Below are positions 37,182 to 45,554 of a stretch of 64,000 nucleotides of DNA, one piece after another (positions within the stretch are counted from its first letter, which is position 1; each line of letters opens with the position of its first letter). The position numbers and the translations under genes were made by a program. A model generated the notes under the pieces. The model ran no database searches and was not told the DNA's origin. It was given only the letters and a program-made list of their open reading frames with translations. This stretch comes from Pantoea sp050157905 (lineage in GTDB: Bacteria; Pseudomonadota; Gammaproteobacteria; Enterobacterales; Enterobacteriaceae): assembly GCF_050157905.1 (NCBI RefSeq), contig NZ_JBKIWZ010000001.1, forward strand, positions 3,100,001-3,164,000, in the 5' to 3' direction.

Positions 37182-37606
37182 GGTGCTGGCCGGTATCGCA
37201 CCGGCTGGGTTGCGGCACCAAACCGGTTGGCGCCGGGGGTACCGCGAAAGACCCCGAGATCGAGCAGCAGACCCGCCAGTAAGATAAACGGAATGGCGCG
37301 GCCCAGCAGCCAGGGCAGAACACCGGGCAGCATGCTCCAGTTCCCCGCAGCCAGCAGCCAGGCCACAATCACCAGGAGCCCCCAGTAACCGCGGCGGTTA
37401 CGGTCGTGCAGTCGTTTGACAATGACTGCGCTGGCCGGCCACAGCAGGCAGACCACGCCAAAGGCCGCCATCTGAGTATCAAGCCAGTCGTTAGCGGCCA
37501 GGACAAACAGAAGCGTAGTCATCAACAACCAGACCGCCTGCCCGATCCAGAAATCCCGGCGGCCCAGCCGGCCACGCCAGGAAAAATACCCTTGTTGTAA
37601 CGTCAT
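37172..37606 (-). CDS. yiiR: inner membrane protein YiiR (DUF805-like)
   Basis: Protein of 144 residues with about four hydrophobic segments and the DUF805-like features FSWRGRLGRRDFW and VKRLHDRNRRGYWGLL. The position next to fpr matches E. coli yiiR. No function is known. It converges on fpr with a 10-bp overlap of the coding ends and is divergent from yiiQ. Confidence 0.85.
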   Translation of the reverse strand: MTLQQGYFSWRGRLGRRDFWIGQAVWLLMTTLLFVLAANDWLDTQMAAFGVVCLLWPASAVIVKRLHDRNRRGYWGLLVIVAWLLAAGNWSMLPGVLPWLLGRAIPFILLAGLLLDLGVFRGTPGANRFGAATQPVRYRPAPHQ

Positions 37607-37702
37607 GCATTATTATCCCGAGAAGAGAACCGCCGCGCTTTTGACCTTGCGGATAAAAACCGTTTTAATTTGCGCCTGAGTTTACGGGTTAGGATCGACA
37701 AA

Positions 37703-38292
37703 ATGAAGAATTTGCCTGGCGCACTGCTGTTATCATTTGCGCTGACGGTTCCGGTATTTGCCGCCGATCCGCCACCGCAGGAACAGGCCAGTGCGCTGCC
37801 AGCGGCGCCTTATCTGCTGGCGGGTGCGCCTACCTTTGATATGACTATCGGCCAGTTTCGCGAAAAGTATAATCTGACCAATGGGACACTGATGCTGCCG
37901 GAATATCGTGCCATCGATAATCGCGGTGACAAAAGCAATCTGACGCGTGCCGCCAGCAAAATCAATGAAACCCTGTACGCCTCGACGGCACTGGAACCAG
38001 GCACCGGCAAAATCAAGACGCTGCAGATTACCTGGCTCCCCCTGCCTGGTCCGGACCAGAATGCCTCGCAGCAAAAGGCGCTGGCCTACATGACCGCCAT
38101 GCTGCGCTTCTTTGTGCCGGGCTTGAGTGCTGATGAAGGCCGCAAAAAGCTGGAGGCGCTGCTCAGGGAGGGGAAAGATCTCCCTATTTTGCCCAGGTCG
38201 AAGGCGCGCTTCGTTTTGTCGTCGCGGACCATGGTGACAAAGGCGTGACCTTCGCTATTGAGCCAGTCAAACTGGCGCTCGCCAGCCCCTGA
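37703..38292 (+). pseudogene. yiiQ: yiiQ (DUF1454 periplasmic protein), frameshifted
   Basis: The start at 37703 gives a signal peptide (MKNLPGALLLSFALTVPVFA) and a DUF1454-like mature part with APYLLAGAPTFDMTIGQF and NLTRAASKINETLYASTALE, as in E. coli YiiQ (199 residues). The reading frame as given stops at 38248 with an unrelated tail. The family C-terminus continues in the -1 frame from about 38174 to the stop at 38290-38292 (YFAQVEGALRFVVADHGDKG). One added G in the run 38170-38173 would restore a 196-residue protein. It may be a true mutation or a sequence error. Function unknown. Confidence 0.88.
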
Positions 38293-38412
38293 GGAAGTGG
38301 CTGAAAATGACGAAAAGCAAAGCCATCGCAACATTTGATCTCTATACTGTCTGGCAGACAACGCTGCCAGCTGGCAGCGATTTTTCATGTATCGCGTTAT
38401 GCGGAGGATAGA

Positions 38413-39180
38413 ATGCGACATCCACTGGTTATGGGTAACTGGAAGTTGAATGGCAGCAAGCAGATGACAGCTGAACTGATCGCCGGTCTGCGCAAGGAAC
38501 TCTCTGGCGTTGAAGGTTGTGGCGTCGCGATTGCACCACCCGCGCTCTATCTCGAGCAGGCAAAACACGCTATCTCCGGCAGCCATATCGCTCTGGGCGC
38601 GCAGAATGTGGATGTTAACCTGTCTGGCGCCTTCACCGGTGAAGTCTCCGCAGAGATGCTGAAAGATATCGGTGCGCAATATATCATCATCGGTCACTCA
38701 GAACGCCGCACTTACCACAAAGAGAGCGACGAGTTCATCGCGAAGAAATTCGCCGTACTGAAGTCTGCGGGTCTGACCCCGGTGCTGTGCATCGGCGAAA
38801 CCGAAGCGGAAAATGAAGCGGGTAAAACCGAAGAAGTCTGCGCGCGTCAGCTGGATGCCGTGCTGGAATCACAGGGCGCAGAAGCCTTTAAAGATGCGGT
38901 CATCGCGTATGAGCCGGTCTGGGCCATCGGCACCGGCAAATCTGCCACCCCGGCACAGGCACAGGCTGTCCACAAATTCATTCGTGATCATATCGCGAAG
39001 AAAGATGCGGCCATCGCAGAACAGGTCATCATTCAGTATGGCGGCTCGGTAAACGATAAAAATGCGGCTGAGCTCTTCACCCAGCCTGACATTGATGGCG
39101 CGCTGGTTGGCGGTGCGTCACTGAAAGCAGATGCTTTCGCTGTCATCGTGAAAGCGGCAGCGGCGGCCAAAAACGCCTGA
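38413..39180 (+). CDS. tpiA: triosephosphate isomerase
   Basis: Interconverts DHAP and glyceraldehyde-3-phosphate in glycolysis. The ATG at 38413 has GGAGG upstream and gives MRHPLVMGNWKLNGSK and 255 residues, the E. coli length. Catalytic Lys is in NWKLNG, His in IIGHSERR and Glu in AYEPVWAIGTGK. It ends at a strong terminator that also contains the cdh stop. Confidence 0.98.
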   Translation: MRHPLVMGNWKLNGSKQMTAELIAGLRKELSGVEGCGVAIAPPALYLEQAKHAISGSHIALGAQNVDVNLSGAFTGEVSAEMLKDIGAQYIIIGHSERRTYHKESDEFIAKKFAVLKSAGLTPVLCIGETEAENEAGKTEEVCARQLDAVLESQGAEAFKDAVIAYEPVWAIGTGKSATPAQAQAVHKFIRDHIAKKDAAIAEQVIIQYGGSVNDKNAAELFTQPDIDGALVGGASLKADAFAVIVKAAAAAKNA

Positions 39181-39199
39181 TTCTGACGTGCTGAATCCG

Positions 39200-39222
39200 A
39201 GGCGGCTCAGGCCGCCTTTTTT
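39200..39222 (+). terminator. tpiA terminator
   Basis: Stem AGGCGGC/GCCGCCT with TCAG loop followed by TTTT, 20 bp after the tpiA stop. The loop supplies the TGA stop of the convergent cdh gene. Confidence 0.9.
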
Positions 39223-39980
39223 GTCGGCGCAATCAGCTGACAACTATGGTCCTGTAACTCCTCCGCCGATCCCCTGTTCAGCAGCAGCCAGTTCTGCTCA
39301 ACAGCCATCAGTACCAGTCGCCCATCCTGTAGTTCCGCCAGAGCCAGCCCATATTTTCCCATCTCTGCCCGTGCCGCAGGCTGTTCGTCTGCCAGCCGGA
39401 TAAACGCACTCTGCTGCGCCAGCGCCTCCGGCGTCAGGGTGCGCAGCCAGTAGCGATGACTGCGCAGCGTGACGCGCTGCCACTGCCCGCTGCGCGGCGG
39501 CGTCAGCCGGTCGAGCTGCTCGCGCACATCGGGTCGCAGACAGGAGAGATGAATATGCAGCTGATTCTGCGTGCGCCCATAGTGGGCATTTATCGCCAGT
39601 GACAGCACCCGGTCATCGACAGGCGAACCGTGCCGCTGGGCCAGCAGGGCGCGTTCATGCCAGGCAAGGGCGAAATAATTGGGCGTGTCGGGATGCAGGA
39701 GTACCGGGCTTTCGATGCCGCTGATCCTGTCGGTCGGGATCAGCAGATACTGCAATGGCCCGTTGCGGTCTTTCAGCATCGCATAGCGCTGGCTGAGATC
39801 GACGTGCTGACAGGGTGCGGGATCACCATGATGTTGCTGACCCGGCAGACACTGCTCGCTGACAATCTGCCACAGCGCATCACTGTTTTTTTTGACATGC
39901 AGGGCGGCCGCCAGCATCCCCGCAATAACCAGCATCAGCAGAACGGCAGCCAGACGGGCTGCACGACGTGTTGTCATCAT
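39207..39980 (-). CDS. cdh: CDP-diacylglycerol diphosphatase Cdh
   Basis: Membrane-anchored HIT-like hydrolase that splits CDP-diacylglycerol to phosphatidate and CMP. The 257-residue protein has one N-terminal membrane segment (about 8-28), the DLNGPLQYLL-like stretch DRNGPLQYLLIPT, and the histidine motif QLHIHLSC. Similarity to E. coli Cdh (251) is moderate but runs the whole length, and the neighbours tpiA and sbp agree. Two adjacent ATGs (39980, 39977) are possible starts. Its stop falls in the tpiA terminator loop. Confidence 0.9.
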   Translation of the reverse strand: MMTTRRAARLAAVLLMLVIAGMLAAALHVKKNSDALWQIVSEQCLPGQQHHGDPAPCQHVDLSQRYAMLKDRNGPLQYLLIPTDRISGIESPVLLHPDTPNYFALAWHERALLAQRHGSPVDDRVLSLAINAHYGRTQNQLHIHLSCLRPDVREQLDRLTPPRSGQWQRVTLRSHRYWLRTLTPEALAQQSAFIRLADEQPAARAEMGKYGLALAELQDGRLVLMAVEQNWLLLNRGSAEELQDHSCQLIAPTKKAA

Positions 39981-40101
39981 GACGCTTCCTGAATGGCTAA
40001 GCAGCCTGCATCCTCGCCTGGCGGGAAAAGAATGTCACGGGGAATTCGGGGCAGAGGATCCCATTGTCGGACTGGAAGAAATAAGGGGACGACAGAGAAC
40101 T

Positions 40102-40129
40102 GCGGTCAGCGCAGATCGGCGCTGACCGC
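40102..40129 (-). terminator. hairpin after sbp
   Basis: Perfect 11-bp stem GCGGTCAGCGC/GCGCTGACCGC (40102-40112 with 40119-40129), 12 bp after the sbp stop. There is no T run on the minus strand, so it may stabilise the mRNA end rather than terminate by itself. Confidence 0.5.
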
Positions 40130-40141
40130 CAGAGATAGAGA

Positions 40142-41131
40142 TCAGGGTTTCATGACCTGATCATAGCTGCCGCCATCGGCAAAGTGCGCTTTCTGTGCCT
40201 GAGCCCAGCCACCAAACTTATCCTGAACGGTAAACAGCTTCACCGGCGCAAAGGTGCTGGAGAATTTCTTCGCGATTTCGGCATCACGCGGACGATAGTA
40301 GTTCTGTGCGGCAATCGTCTGACCTTCCGGCGAGTAGAGATACTTCAGGTAGGCATCGGCAACGTTGCGCGTGCCCTTTTCATCCACCACTTTATCGACC
40401 ACCGACACCGTCGGTTCCGCCAGAATGGATTCACTCGGGGTGACAATCTCAAACTTATCTTTGCCCAGTTTGTTCACCGCCAGGTAGGCTTCGTTTTCCC
40501 AGGCGATCAGCACATCACCAATTCCGCGCTCAACGAAGGTATTGGTTGCGCCGCGTGCCCCGGAATCCTGCACCTCAACGTTTTTAAACAGCGCTCTGAC
40601 ATACGCCAGGGCTTTCGCCTGATCGCCATTGTTGTGGTCCAGCGCCCAGCCCCAGGCCGCCAGGTAGTTCCAGCGTGCGCCGCCGGAGGTTTTCGGGTTC
40701 GGGGTAATCACGGAGACGCCTGGTTTCGTCAGGTCGCTCCAGTCATGAATCCCTTTCGGGTTCCCTTTGCGCACCAGGAAGACAATGGTCGAGGTGTAAG
40801 GTGCAGAGTTGTCCGGCAGACGCTGCTGCCAGTTTTTATCGATACGTCCCCGCCCGGCGATGGCATCGACATCAGACTGTAAGGCCAGCGTGACCACATC
40901 GGCACGAATGCCGTTGATGACGGAGGTCGCCTGCTTACCGGAGCCGCCGTGTGATTGACGCACTACCACATTGTCGCCTGTTTCCTGTTTGTAGTGCGCA
41001 CTGAACGCCTTGTTGTACTGTTCGTACAGCTCACGCGTTGGGTCGTAAGAAACGTTTAACAGCTGAATGTCTTTCGCCAGAACGCTGGTCGAGGCCAGCA
41101 ACAGGGTAACGCCAATACTCCACTTGTTCAT
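40142..41131 (-). CDS. sbp: periplasmic sulfate-binding protein Sbp
   Basis: Binding protein that delivers sulfate to the CysUWA importer. The start at 41131 gives signal peptide MNKWSIGVTLLLASTSVLA and 329 residues, with GGGAGAG upstream. The mature part begins KDIQLLNVSYDPTRELY and keeps RQSHGGSGKQATSV and GARWNYLAAWGWAL. A longer frame upstream is not supported. It lies between cdh and pfkA as in E. coli; CysB control is expected but no site was placed. Confidence 0.96.
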   Translation of the reverse strand: MNKWSIGVTLLLASTSVLAKDIQLLNVSYDPTRELYEQYNKAFSAHYKQETGDNVVVRQSHGGSGKQATSVINGIRADVVTLALQSDVDAIAGRGRIDKNWQQRLPDNSAPYTSTIVFLVRKGNPKGIHDWSDLTKPGVSVITPNPKTSGGARWNYLAAWGWALDHNNGDQAKALAYVRALFKNVEVQDSGARGATNTFVERGIGDVLIAWENEAYLAVNKLGKDKFEIVTPSESILAEPTVSVVDKVVDEKGTRNVADAYLKYLYSPEGQTIAAQNYYRPRDAEIAKKFSSTFAPVKLFTVQDKFGGWAQAQKAHFADGGSYDQVMKP

Positions 41132-41274
41132 TACGCACTCTCCCAATGTCGTTATGGGCTAAGCGTGACATAAACCAATTCGGAGATTAAAGAATTAAAA
41201 ATGAGCGGTTATAACTGCGAGGAATATAGCGACGGGCTGCCGGAGCGCGCTGTGCAGCACGCTCCGCCACAGGA

Positions 41275-42237
41275 TCAGTAAAGTTTTTTCGCGGTGTCGA
41301 GCCAGTCACGCTTGAATGGACGCTTCATGTTTTCAATCGCGTCGATGATGTCGTGATGGACCATCTTCTCATTCTGGATACCGACGCAGCGGCCGCCATA
41401 ACCCTGCATCAGCAGTTCAATGGAGTAGGCACCCATCCGCGACGCCAGAATGCGGTCATAGGCACAGGGCGCACCGCCACGCTGGATGTGACCCAGTACG
41501 GTTGAGCGGGTTTCACGTTTGGTTTCAGTTTCGATATAACGCGCCAGATCGTCGATATCGCAGATGTGCTCGGTAATCGCCACGATGGCATGTTTCTTAC
41601 CTTTGGCGATGCCCGCTTTGATTTCCGCTACCAGCTCTTCGCGGGTATAGGGGAACTCCGGCAACACGATAAACTCACAACCACCGGCAATTGCCGCCGC
41701 CAGCGTCAGATCGCCACAGTAGCGGCCCATCACTTCAACGATAGAGATGCGCTGGTGGGAAGAAGAGGTATCACGCAGGCGGTCGATCGCTTCCACCACC
41801 GTTTCCAGCGCCGTGAAGTAACCGATGGTGTAATCTGTGCCGGCGACGTCATTATCAATGGTGCCGGGCAGACCGATGCAGGGGAAACCCATCTCCGTCA
41901 GACGCTTGGCGCCCATGTAAGAACCATCACCGCCAATCACTACCAGCGCATCGATGCCGCGCTTTTTCATATTCTCAATAGCAACCTGGCGGATATCTTC
42001 GTTACGGAACTCAGGAAAACGTGCAGAGCCAAGGAAAGTGCCGCCGCGATTGATCATGTCGGAGACGCTGTAGCGATCAAGGTTGATCATGCGATCTTCA
42101 TACAGTCCCAGATAGCCGTCATAGATCCCAAAAACTTCCAGTCCTTCACTCAGCGCGGAACGTACCACTCCGCGAATAGCTGCGTTCATGCCTGGGGCGT
42201 CACCGCCGCTGGTTAATACACCAATTTTCTTGATCAT
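41275..42237 (-). CDS. pfkA: 6-phosphofructokinase I
   Basis: Main ATP-dependent phosphofructokinase of glycolysis, activated by ADP and inhibited by PEP. The ATG at 42237 gives MIKKIGVLTSGGDAPGMNAA and 320 residues, equal to E. coli; the open frame begins seven codons earlier. Catalytic Asp is in GTIDNDVAGTDYTIG; GGDGSYMGAKRL and VEVMGRYCGDLTL are also conserved. AGAGG precedes the start. Single gene between fieF and sbp. Confidence 0.98.
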   Translation of the reverse strand: MIKKIGVLTSGGDAPGMNAAIRGVVRSALSEGLEVFGIYDGYLGLYEDRMINLDRYSVSDMINRGGTFLGSARFPEFRNEDIRQVAIENMKKRGIDALVVIGGDGSYMGAKRLTEMGFPCIGLPGTIDNDVAGTDYTIGYFTALETVVEAIDRLRDTSSSHQRISIVEVMGRYCGDLTLAAAIAGGCEFIVLPEFPYTREELVAEIKAGIAKGKKHAIVAITEHICDIDDLARYIETETKRETRSTVLGHIQRGGAPCAYDRILASRMGAYSIELLMQGYGGRCVGIQNEKMVHHDIIDAIENMKRPFKRDWLDTAKKLY

Positions 42238-42443
42238 GACAACCTCTGGATTGTTCAAAACTAAGGGTTAATCCTGCCTGTCGATCGCGGCAAACGGCCA
42301 TTGATGACTCGCGCGACACGTGATGGCAGATAGTATATCAAAGGCTTGCTGCTGAATTGATTCAGGTCAGACAACTTTTCACTAATTTTTGCAGCAATGT
42401 TAACGCCAGGTCATACCTTACGTATCAAATTGATTCGTTTAGG

Positions 42444-43346
42444 TTAAAAACCGGCAGAATCCGCTTTCTCGAACGGTACCACAGAACAGGGATCCTGATG
42501 GATAATTACGTCCGATCCGGGAAATTCTTTACGTAACGCCTTCTCAACCTGATCGGCGATCCGATGCGCCTGCACCAGTGGCAGCTGGTCTTCCAGCTCC
42601 AGATGAAGCTGAATGAATTTTGTCGGCCCGGACTGGCGGGTTCGCAAATCGTGCACGCCCTGTACCTGCGGCCAGGTGGTGGCAAGAGTCAGGATCTGCT
42701 GCCGCTCCTCTTCTGGCAGCGCGCGGTCCAGCAGTGACTGTACCGCCTCGTAGCCCATACGGAGTGCGCTATAGAGAATAAACAGGCCAATCCCCAGGGC
42801 AAACAGGGCGTCTGCGCGCGCAAAGCCGTAACTGCTCAGCACCAGGGCAATCAGAATGGCACCGTTCATGATGACGTCCGACTGGTAGTGCAGCATATCG
42901 GCCCGAATCGCCTGACTGCGGGTTTTACGCACTACCCAGCGCTGAAAAGCGACCAGGATCAGCGTCGAGCTCAGCGCGACCACGGTCACCGCAATCCCGA
43001 CATCCGGTGCGCGCAGCACATTGGGCGAGGCAAGATGCTGCAGGCCGGTCAGAAAGAGGAAGAGAGCAGAACCGGAAATAAACATACTCTGAGCCAGTGC
43101 AGCCAGCGACTCCGCTTTGCCATGCCCGAAGGTGTGATTTTCATCAGCTGGCTGCAGGGCATAGCGCACGACCAGCAGATTGGTGAGCGAGGCGGCGATA
43201 TCGACCAGTGAGTCCACCAGAGAGGCCAGCAGACTCACCGACCCGGTGTACCACCAGGCAAAGATTTTCACGAGTAGCAGCACAGAAGCAAGAATGGTAG
43301 CGGCAAGCGCAGCGCGCTTTACCAGTCGGCCATAAGAGAGTTGCAT
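42444..43346 (-). CDS. fieF: cation diffusion facilitator FieF (YiiP), zinc/iron efflux
   Basis: Proton-driven exporter of divalent cations across the inner membrane. The start at 43346 (MQLSYGRLVKRAAL) gives 300 residues, as in E. coli YiiP. The six-helix domain keeps site A ligands Asp45 and Asp49 in VDSLVD and His/Asp in HYQSD. FGHGKAESLAALAQS is intact. The cytoplasmic domain has RTRQSGPTKFIQLHLE and HQDPCSVVP, where further zinc is bound. No metal-responsive site was identified. Confidence 0.96.
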   Translation of the reverse strand: MQLSYGRLVKRAALAATILASVLLLVKIFAWWYTGSVSLLASLVDSLVDIAASLTNLLVVRYALQPADENHTFGHGKAESLAALAQSMFISGSALFLFLTGLQHLASPNVLRAPDVGIAVTVVALSSTLILVAFQRWVVRKTRSQAIRADMLHYQSDVIMNGAILIALVLSSYGFARADALFALGIGLFILYSALRMGYEAVQSLLDRALPEEERQQILTLATTWPQVQGVHDLRTRQSGPTKFIQLHLELEDQLPLVQAHRIADQVEKALRKEFPGSDVIIHQDPCSVVPFEKADSAGF

Positions 43347-43476
43347 GCCAGTTTCCCTGTACGGCATCAGTCACGATGCGCACTCAGATGAAAGAATGGC
43401 TGCAGTTTAACATCGGGAAGCAGAACCTGCCCATCAGGCCGCCTTGCCGCTCAGTTTCTGCGGACAACGCCGGAAA

Positions 43477-43514
43477 CGAATAAAAACAAGCCCCGGCCTC
43501 AGAGAGGACGGGGC
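43477..43514 (-). terminator. terminator of the YciG-like gene
   Basis: On the minus strand GCCCCGTCCT-CTCTG-AGGCCGGGGC (one mismatch) is followed by TTGTTTTTA. It lies 65 bp after the stop of the small KGG gene. Confidence 0.8.
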
Positions 43515-43579
43515 GTAGTGTCATATACATCAGTGTCAGGCGATACTCAGATGCGGGCCTGCGCTATGAAATAAGGCGG

Positions 43580-43735
43580 TTACTTTTTGCCGCCTTTTTT
43601 CCCGGCTTCTGATGCTTTTTCACGGTCGTTTTTAAAATTTCCGCCGCCGCTGTTCTGGCCGCCTTTTTTACCGGCTTCAGACGCTTTTTTCGGATTATCT
43701 GCGAAATTACCTGAACCACCACGATGCTCTGCCAT
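43580..43735 (-). CDS. YciG-like KGG-repeat stress protein (51 residues)
   Basis: A small gene, translated by hand as MAEHRGGSGNFADNPKKASE followed by AGKKGGQNSGGGNFKNDREK and ASEAGKKGGKK, then TAA. It has two KGG motifs (ASEAGKKGG) and matches the start of E. coli YciG (59 residues), a stationary-phase, RpoS-linked protein of the glycine-rich, Con-10-like family. GGAG lies 9 bp before the ATG. In E. coli yciG is elsewhere, so its place between fieF and cpxP is different. The molecular role is not known; related proteins are linked to desiccation and stress survival. Confidence 0.9.
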   Translation of the reverse strand: MAEHRGGSGNFADNPKKASEAGKKGGQNSGGGNFKNDREKASEAGKKGGKK

Positions 43736-44113
43736 AACTTACTCCGTTAATAGATTCATTCAGGACTACATAATGTGGTTGCTGCTCCCTGAGACTTCGC
43801 AAAGACACTGAATTTCCCTGCAGTGACAGAGCTAAGTGTAGAGGGTATGCCTGAATCGGCAAGCGCAGCGGGAAATAAACAACCCATTGAATAAAATGGA
43901 AAATATCAATAACCATAACTGTAACTTATTTAATTTCAGCAGGTTAATTTTTTGATCTGTCGTAAATAGTTAGCGATAGAGTTAACGTGAAAGAAGGAAC
44001 TGAAAAGTTATAAATCGACAGATTCTGCAAACAAACGTTAGACAGGCAGCAATAAAAACCGGCTTTTGTTACACCGCGATGATTCCTGTCAGAGTAAAAA
44101 AAGGTGAACAAAA
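43736..44113. other. AT-rich gap upstream of the YciG-like gene, no gene seen
   Basis: About 380 bp, clearly more AT-rich than its neighbours from roughly 43880 to 44060. I see no convincing ORF, hairpin or repeat. It probably holds the promoter of the YciG-like gene near its left end. Confidence 0.6.
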
Positions 44114-44115
44114 GA

Positions 44116-44175
44116 TAAAAAAAACCCCCACCATCATGGCGGGGGAAGACAGGGATGTGTCTATGGCAAGGAAAA
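44116..44175 (-). ncRNA. cpxQ: CpxQ small RNA (3' UTR of cpxP)
   Basis: The cpxP 3' UTR read on the minus strand begins TTTTCCTTGCCATAGACAC and continues ATCCCTGTCTTCCCCCGCC, ending in a CCCCC/GGGGG hairpin and eight T. This matches the E. coli CpxQ RNA as I remember it, differing mainly in the terminator loop. CpxQ is cut from cpxP mRNA by RNase E, binds Hfq and represses envelope-protein mRNAs when Cpx is active. The 5' end is set by analogy at the TTTTCC cleavage site. The hairpin (44125-44145, T tail to 44116) is also the cpxP terminator. Confidence 0.88.
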
Positions 44176-44197
44176 CAGGGATACTATGTTACTGGTA

Positions 44198-44707
44198 TTA
44201 CGGGTTACTGCTGGTACGACTCACTGCCTGCAGCGATGAAGCTGGCTGCAATTTCGAAATGTGTCGCAGCTCGTTAAGCCGCTGCTGATAATTCTGCTGT
44301 ACTCTGGCCTGCTGGGCTGGCGTCAGCAGCTGGAACATTTGATTCTGCACCCGGGCCAGCTCAACCTGCTGTTCAATCTGAACCCGGGCAATAACTTCTG
44401 CCTTTTCACGAATGGCCGCTTCGTTAAACTGGTCCGCAGTCACTAACGTGTGCAGTGCTGCGATATCATTAATATCAACCATCGGGCGCTGATGCCGGGC
44501 TTGCTGCATCAGGTCACGCATCTGTTGACGCTGCTCTTCAGTCAACTCGATGCCATCGAACATGTGGCTTTGCGGATTTTGCGTCATACTGCCTGTCGGC
44601 AATCCGCCATGATGCATTTCGTCAATCGTCGTCGCCTCCCGGGCACCTGCGCTGGCGACACTCAGGGCCATCGCTGAGGCAAGGACGACGGCGGTCAATT
44701 TGCGCAT
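44198..44707 (-). CDS. cpxP: periplasmic Cpx inhibitor CpxP
   Basis: Periplasmic chaperone-like protein that restrains the sensor CpxA and helps DegP remove misfolded pilins. The start at 44707 gives signal peptide MRKLTAVVLASAMALSVASA and 169 residues. The two LTxxQ motifs are present (LTEEQRQQMRDLMQQARH and LTPAQQARVQQ), as is NPQSHMFDGIEL. Similarity to E. coli is moderate outside these parts. It is divergent from cpxRA with a perfect CpxR box in between, and carries CpxQ in its 3' UTR. Confidence 0.94.
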   Translation of the reverse strand: MRKLTAVVLASAMALSVASAGAREATTIDEMHHGGLPTGSMTQNPQSHMFDGIELTEEQRQQMRDLMQQARHQRPMVDINDIAALHTLVTADQFNEAAIREKAEVIARVQIEQQVELARVQNQMFQLLTPAQQARVQQNYQQRLNELRHISKLQPASSLQAVSRTSSNP

Positions 44708-44786
44708 CGTGTACTCCAGTTCGTTCCGTTTTGCCATTCAACGAGAGCCAGTGTACGGCGGCAGCTGCAAACATCCGTCAGGGGGT

Positions 44787-44801
44787 GTAAAACTACGTAA
44801 A
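44787..44801. promoter_or_regulatory. CpxR box between cpxP and cpxR
   Basis: GTAAA-ACTAC-GTAAA is a perfect GTAAA-N5-GTAAA CpxR site, 80 bp from cpxP and 55 bp from cpxR. It should activate cpxP strongly and cpxRA. Confidence 0.93.
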
Positions 44802-44855
44802 GCGATGACCAGGTGGGCCAGGAACACGGTATTTTGCCTTCGGAGGGCTACAAAA

Positions 44856-45554
44856 ATGAATAAAATCCTGTTGGTAGATGACGACCGCGAATTAACTTCG
44901 CTTTTAAAAGAATTGTTGGAAATGGAAGGGTTTGAAGTGGTGGTCGCCAGCGATGGTGAACAGGCGCTGAATCTGCTCGATAACTCTATTGACCTGCTTT
45001 TACTGGATGTCATGATGCCGAAGAAAAATGGTATCGATACCCTGAAAGAACTGCGTCAGCAACATCAGACCCCCGTCATCATGCTAACCGCACGCGGCAG
45101 CGAGCTGGACCGCGTACTGGGTCTCGAACTGGGCGCAGATGACTATCTGCCCAAACCGTTTAACGATCGCGAGCTGGTCGCGCGTATTCGCGCTATTCTG
45201 CGCCGCTCAAACTGGAGTGAACAGCAACAGCAGCACGATAACAGCTCTCCTACGCTGGAAGTTGACTGCCTGCGCCTCAATCCGGGTCGCCAGGAGGCGA
45301 GCTTTAACGATGTCACGCTGGATCTTACCGGCACAGAGTTCACCCTGCTCTATCTGCTGGCGCAGCATCTTGGCCAGGTCGTGTCCCGGGAGCATCTGAG
45401 TCAGGAAGTGCTGGGCAAGCGCCTGACCCCTTTTGACCGCGCCATTGATATGCACATCTCCAATCTGCGTCGCAAGCTGCCTGAGCGCCACGACGGCCAT
45501 CCCTGGTTTAAAACGCTACGGGGCCGCGGCTATCTGATGGTTTCAGCGTCATGA
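44856..45554 (+). CDS. cpxR: envelope stress response regulator CpxR
   Basis: OmpR-type response regulator phosphorylated by CpxA. The start at 44856 (MNKILLVDDDRELTSLLKEL) has GGAGGG upstream and gives 232 residues, the E. coli length. The phosphoacceptor Asp51 is in LLLLDVMMPKKNG, with Thr in VIMLTARG and Lys in LPKPFNDRELVAR. The winged-helix output domain ends KTLRGRGYLMV. It overlaps cpxA by 4 bp (ATGA). Confidence 0.97.
   Translation: MNKILLVDDDRELTSLLKELLEMEGFEVVVASDGEQALNLLDNSIDLLLLDVMMPKKNGIDTLKELRQQHQTPVIMLTARGSELDRVLGLELGADDYLPKPFNDRELVARIRAILRRSNWSEQQQQHDNSSPTLEVDCLRLNPGRQEASFNDVTLDLTGTEFTLLYLLAQHLGQVVSREHLSQEVLGKRLTPFDRAIDMHISNLRRKLPERHDGHPWFKTLRGRGYLMVSAS

Noticed and set aside
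38162..38181. Programmed -1 frameshifting in yiiQ
   Set aside because: The required shift is -1 and a G-GGG-AAA string is present, but the A-site tRNA would be mispaired at the first base and E. coli yiiQ needs no shift; mutation or sequence error is simpler.
44079..44288. Plus-strand open frame across the cpxP terminator
   Set aside because: It runs antisense through the CpxQ terminator and the cpxP end; A-rich low-complexity start and no family match.
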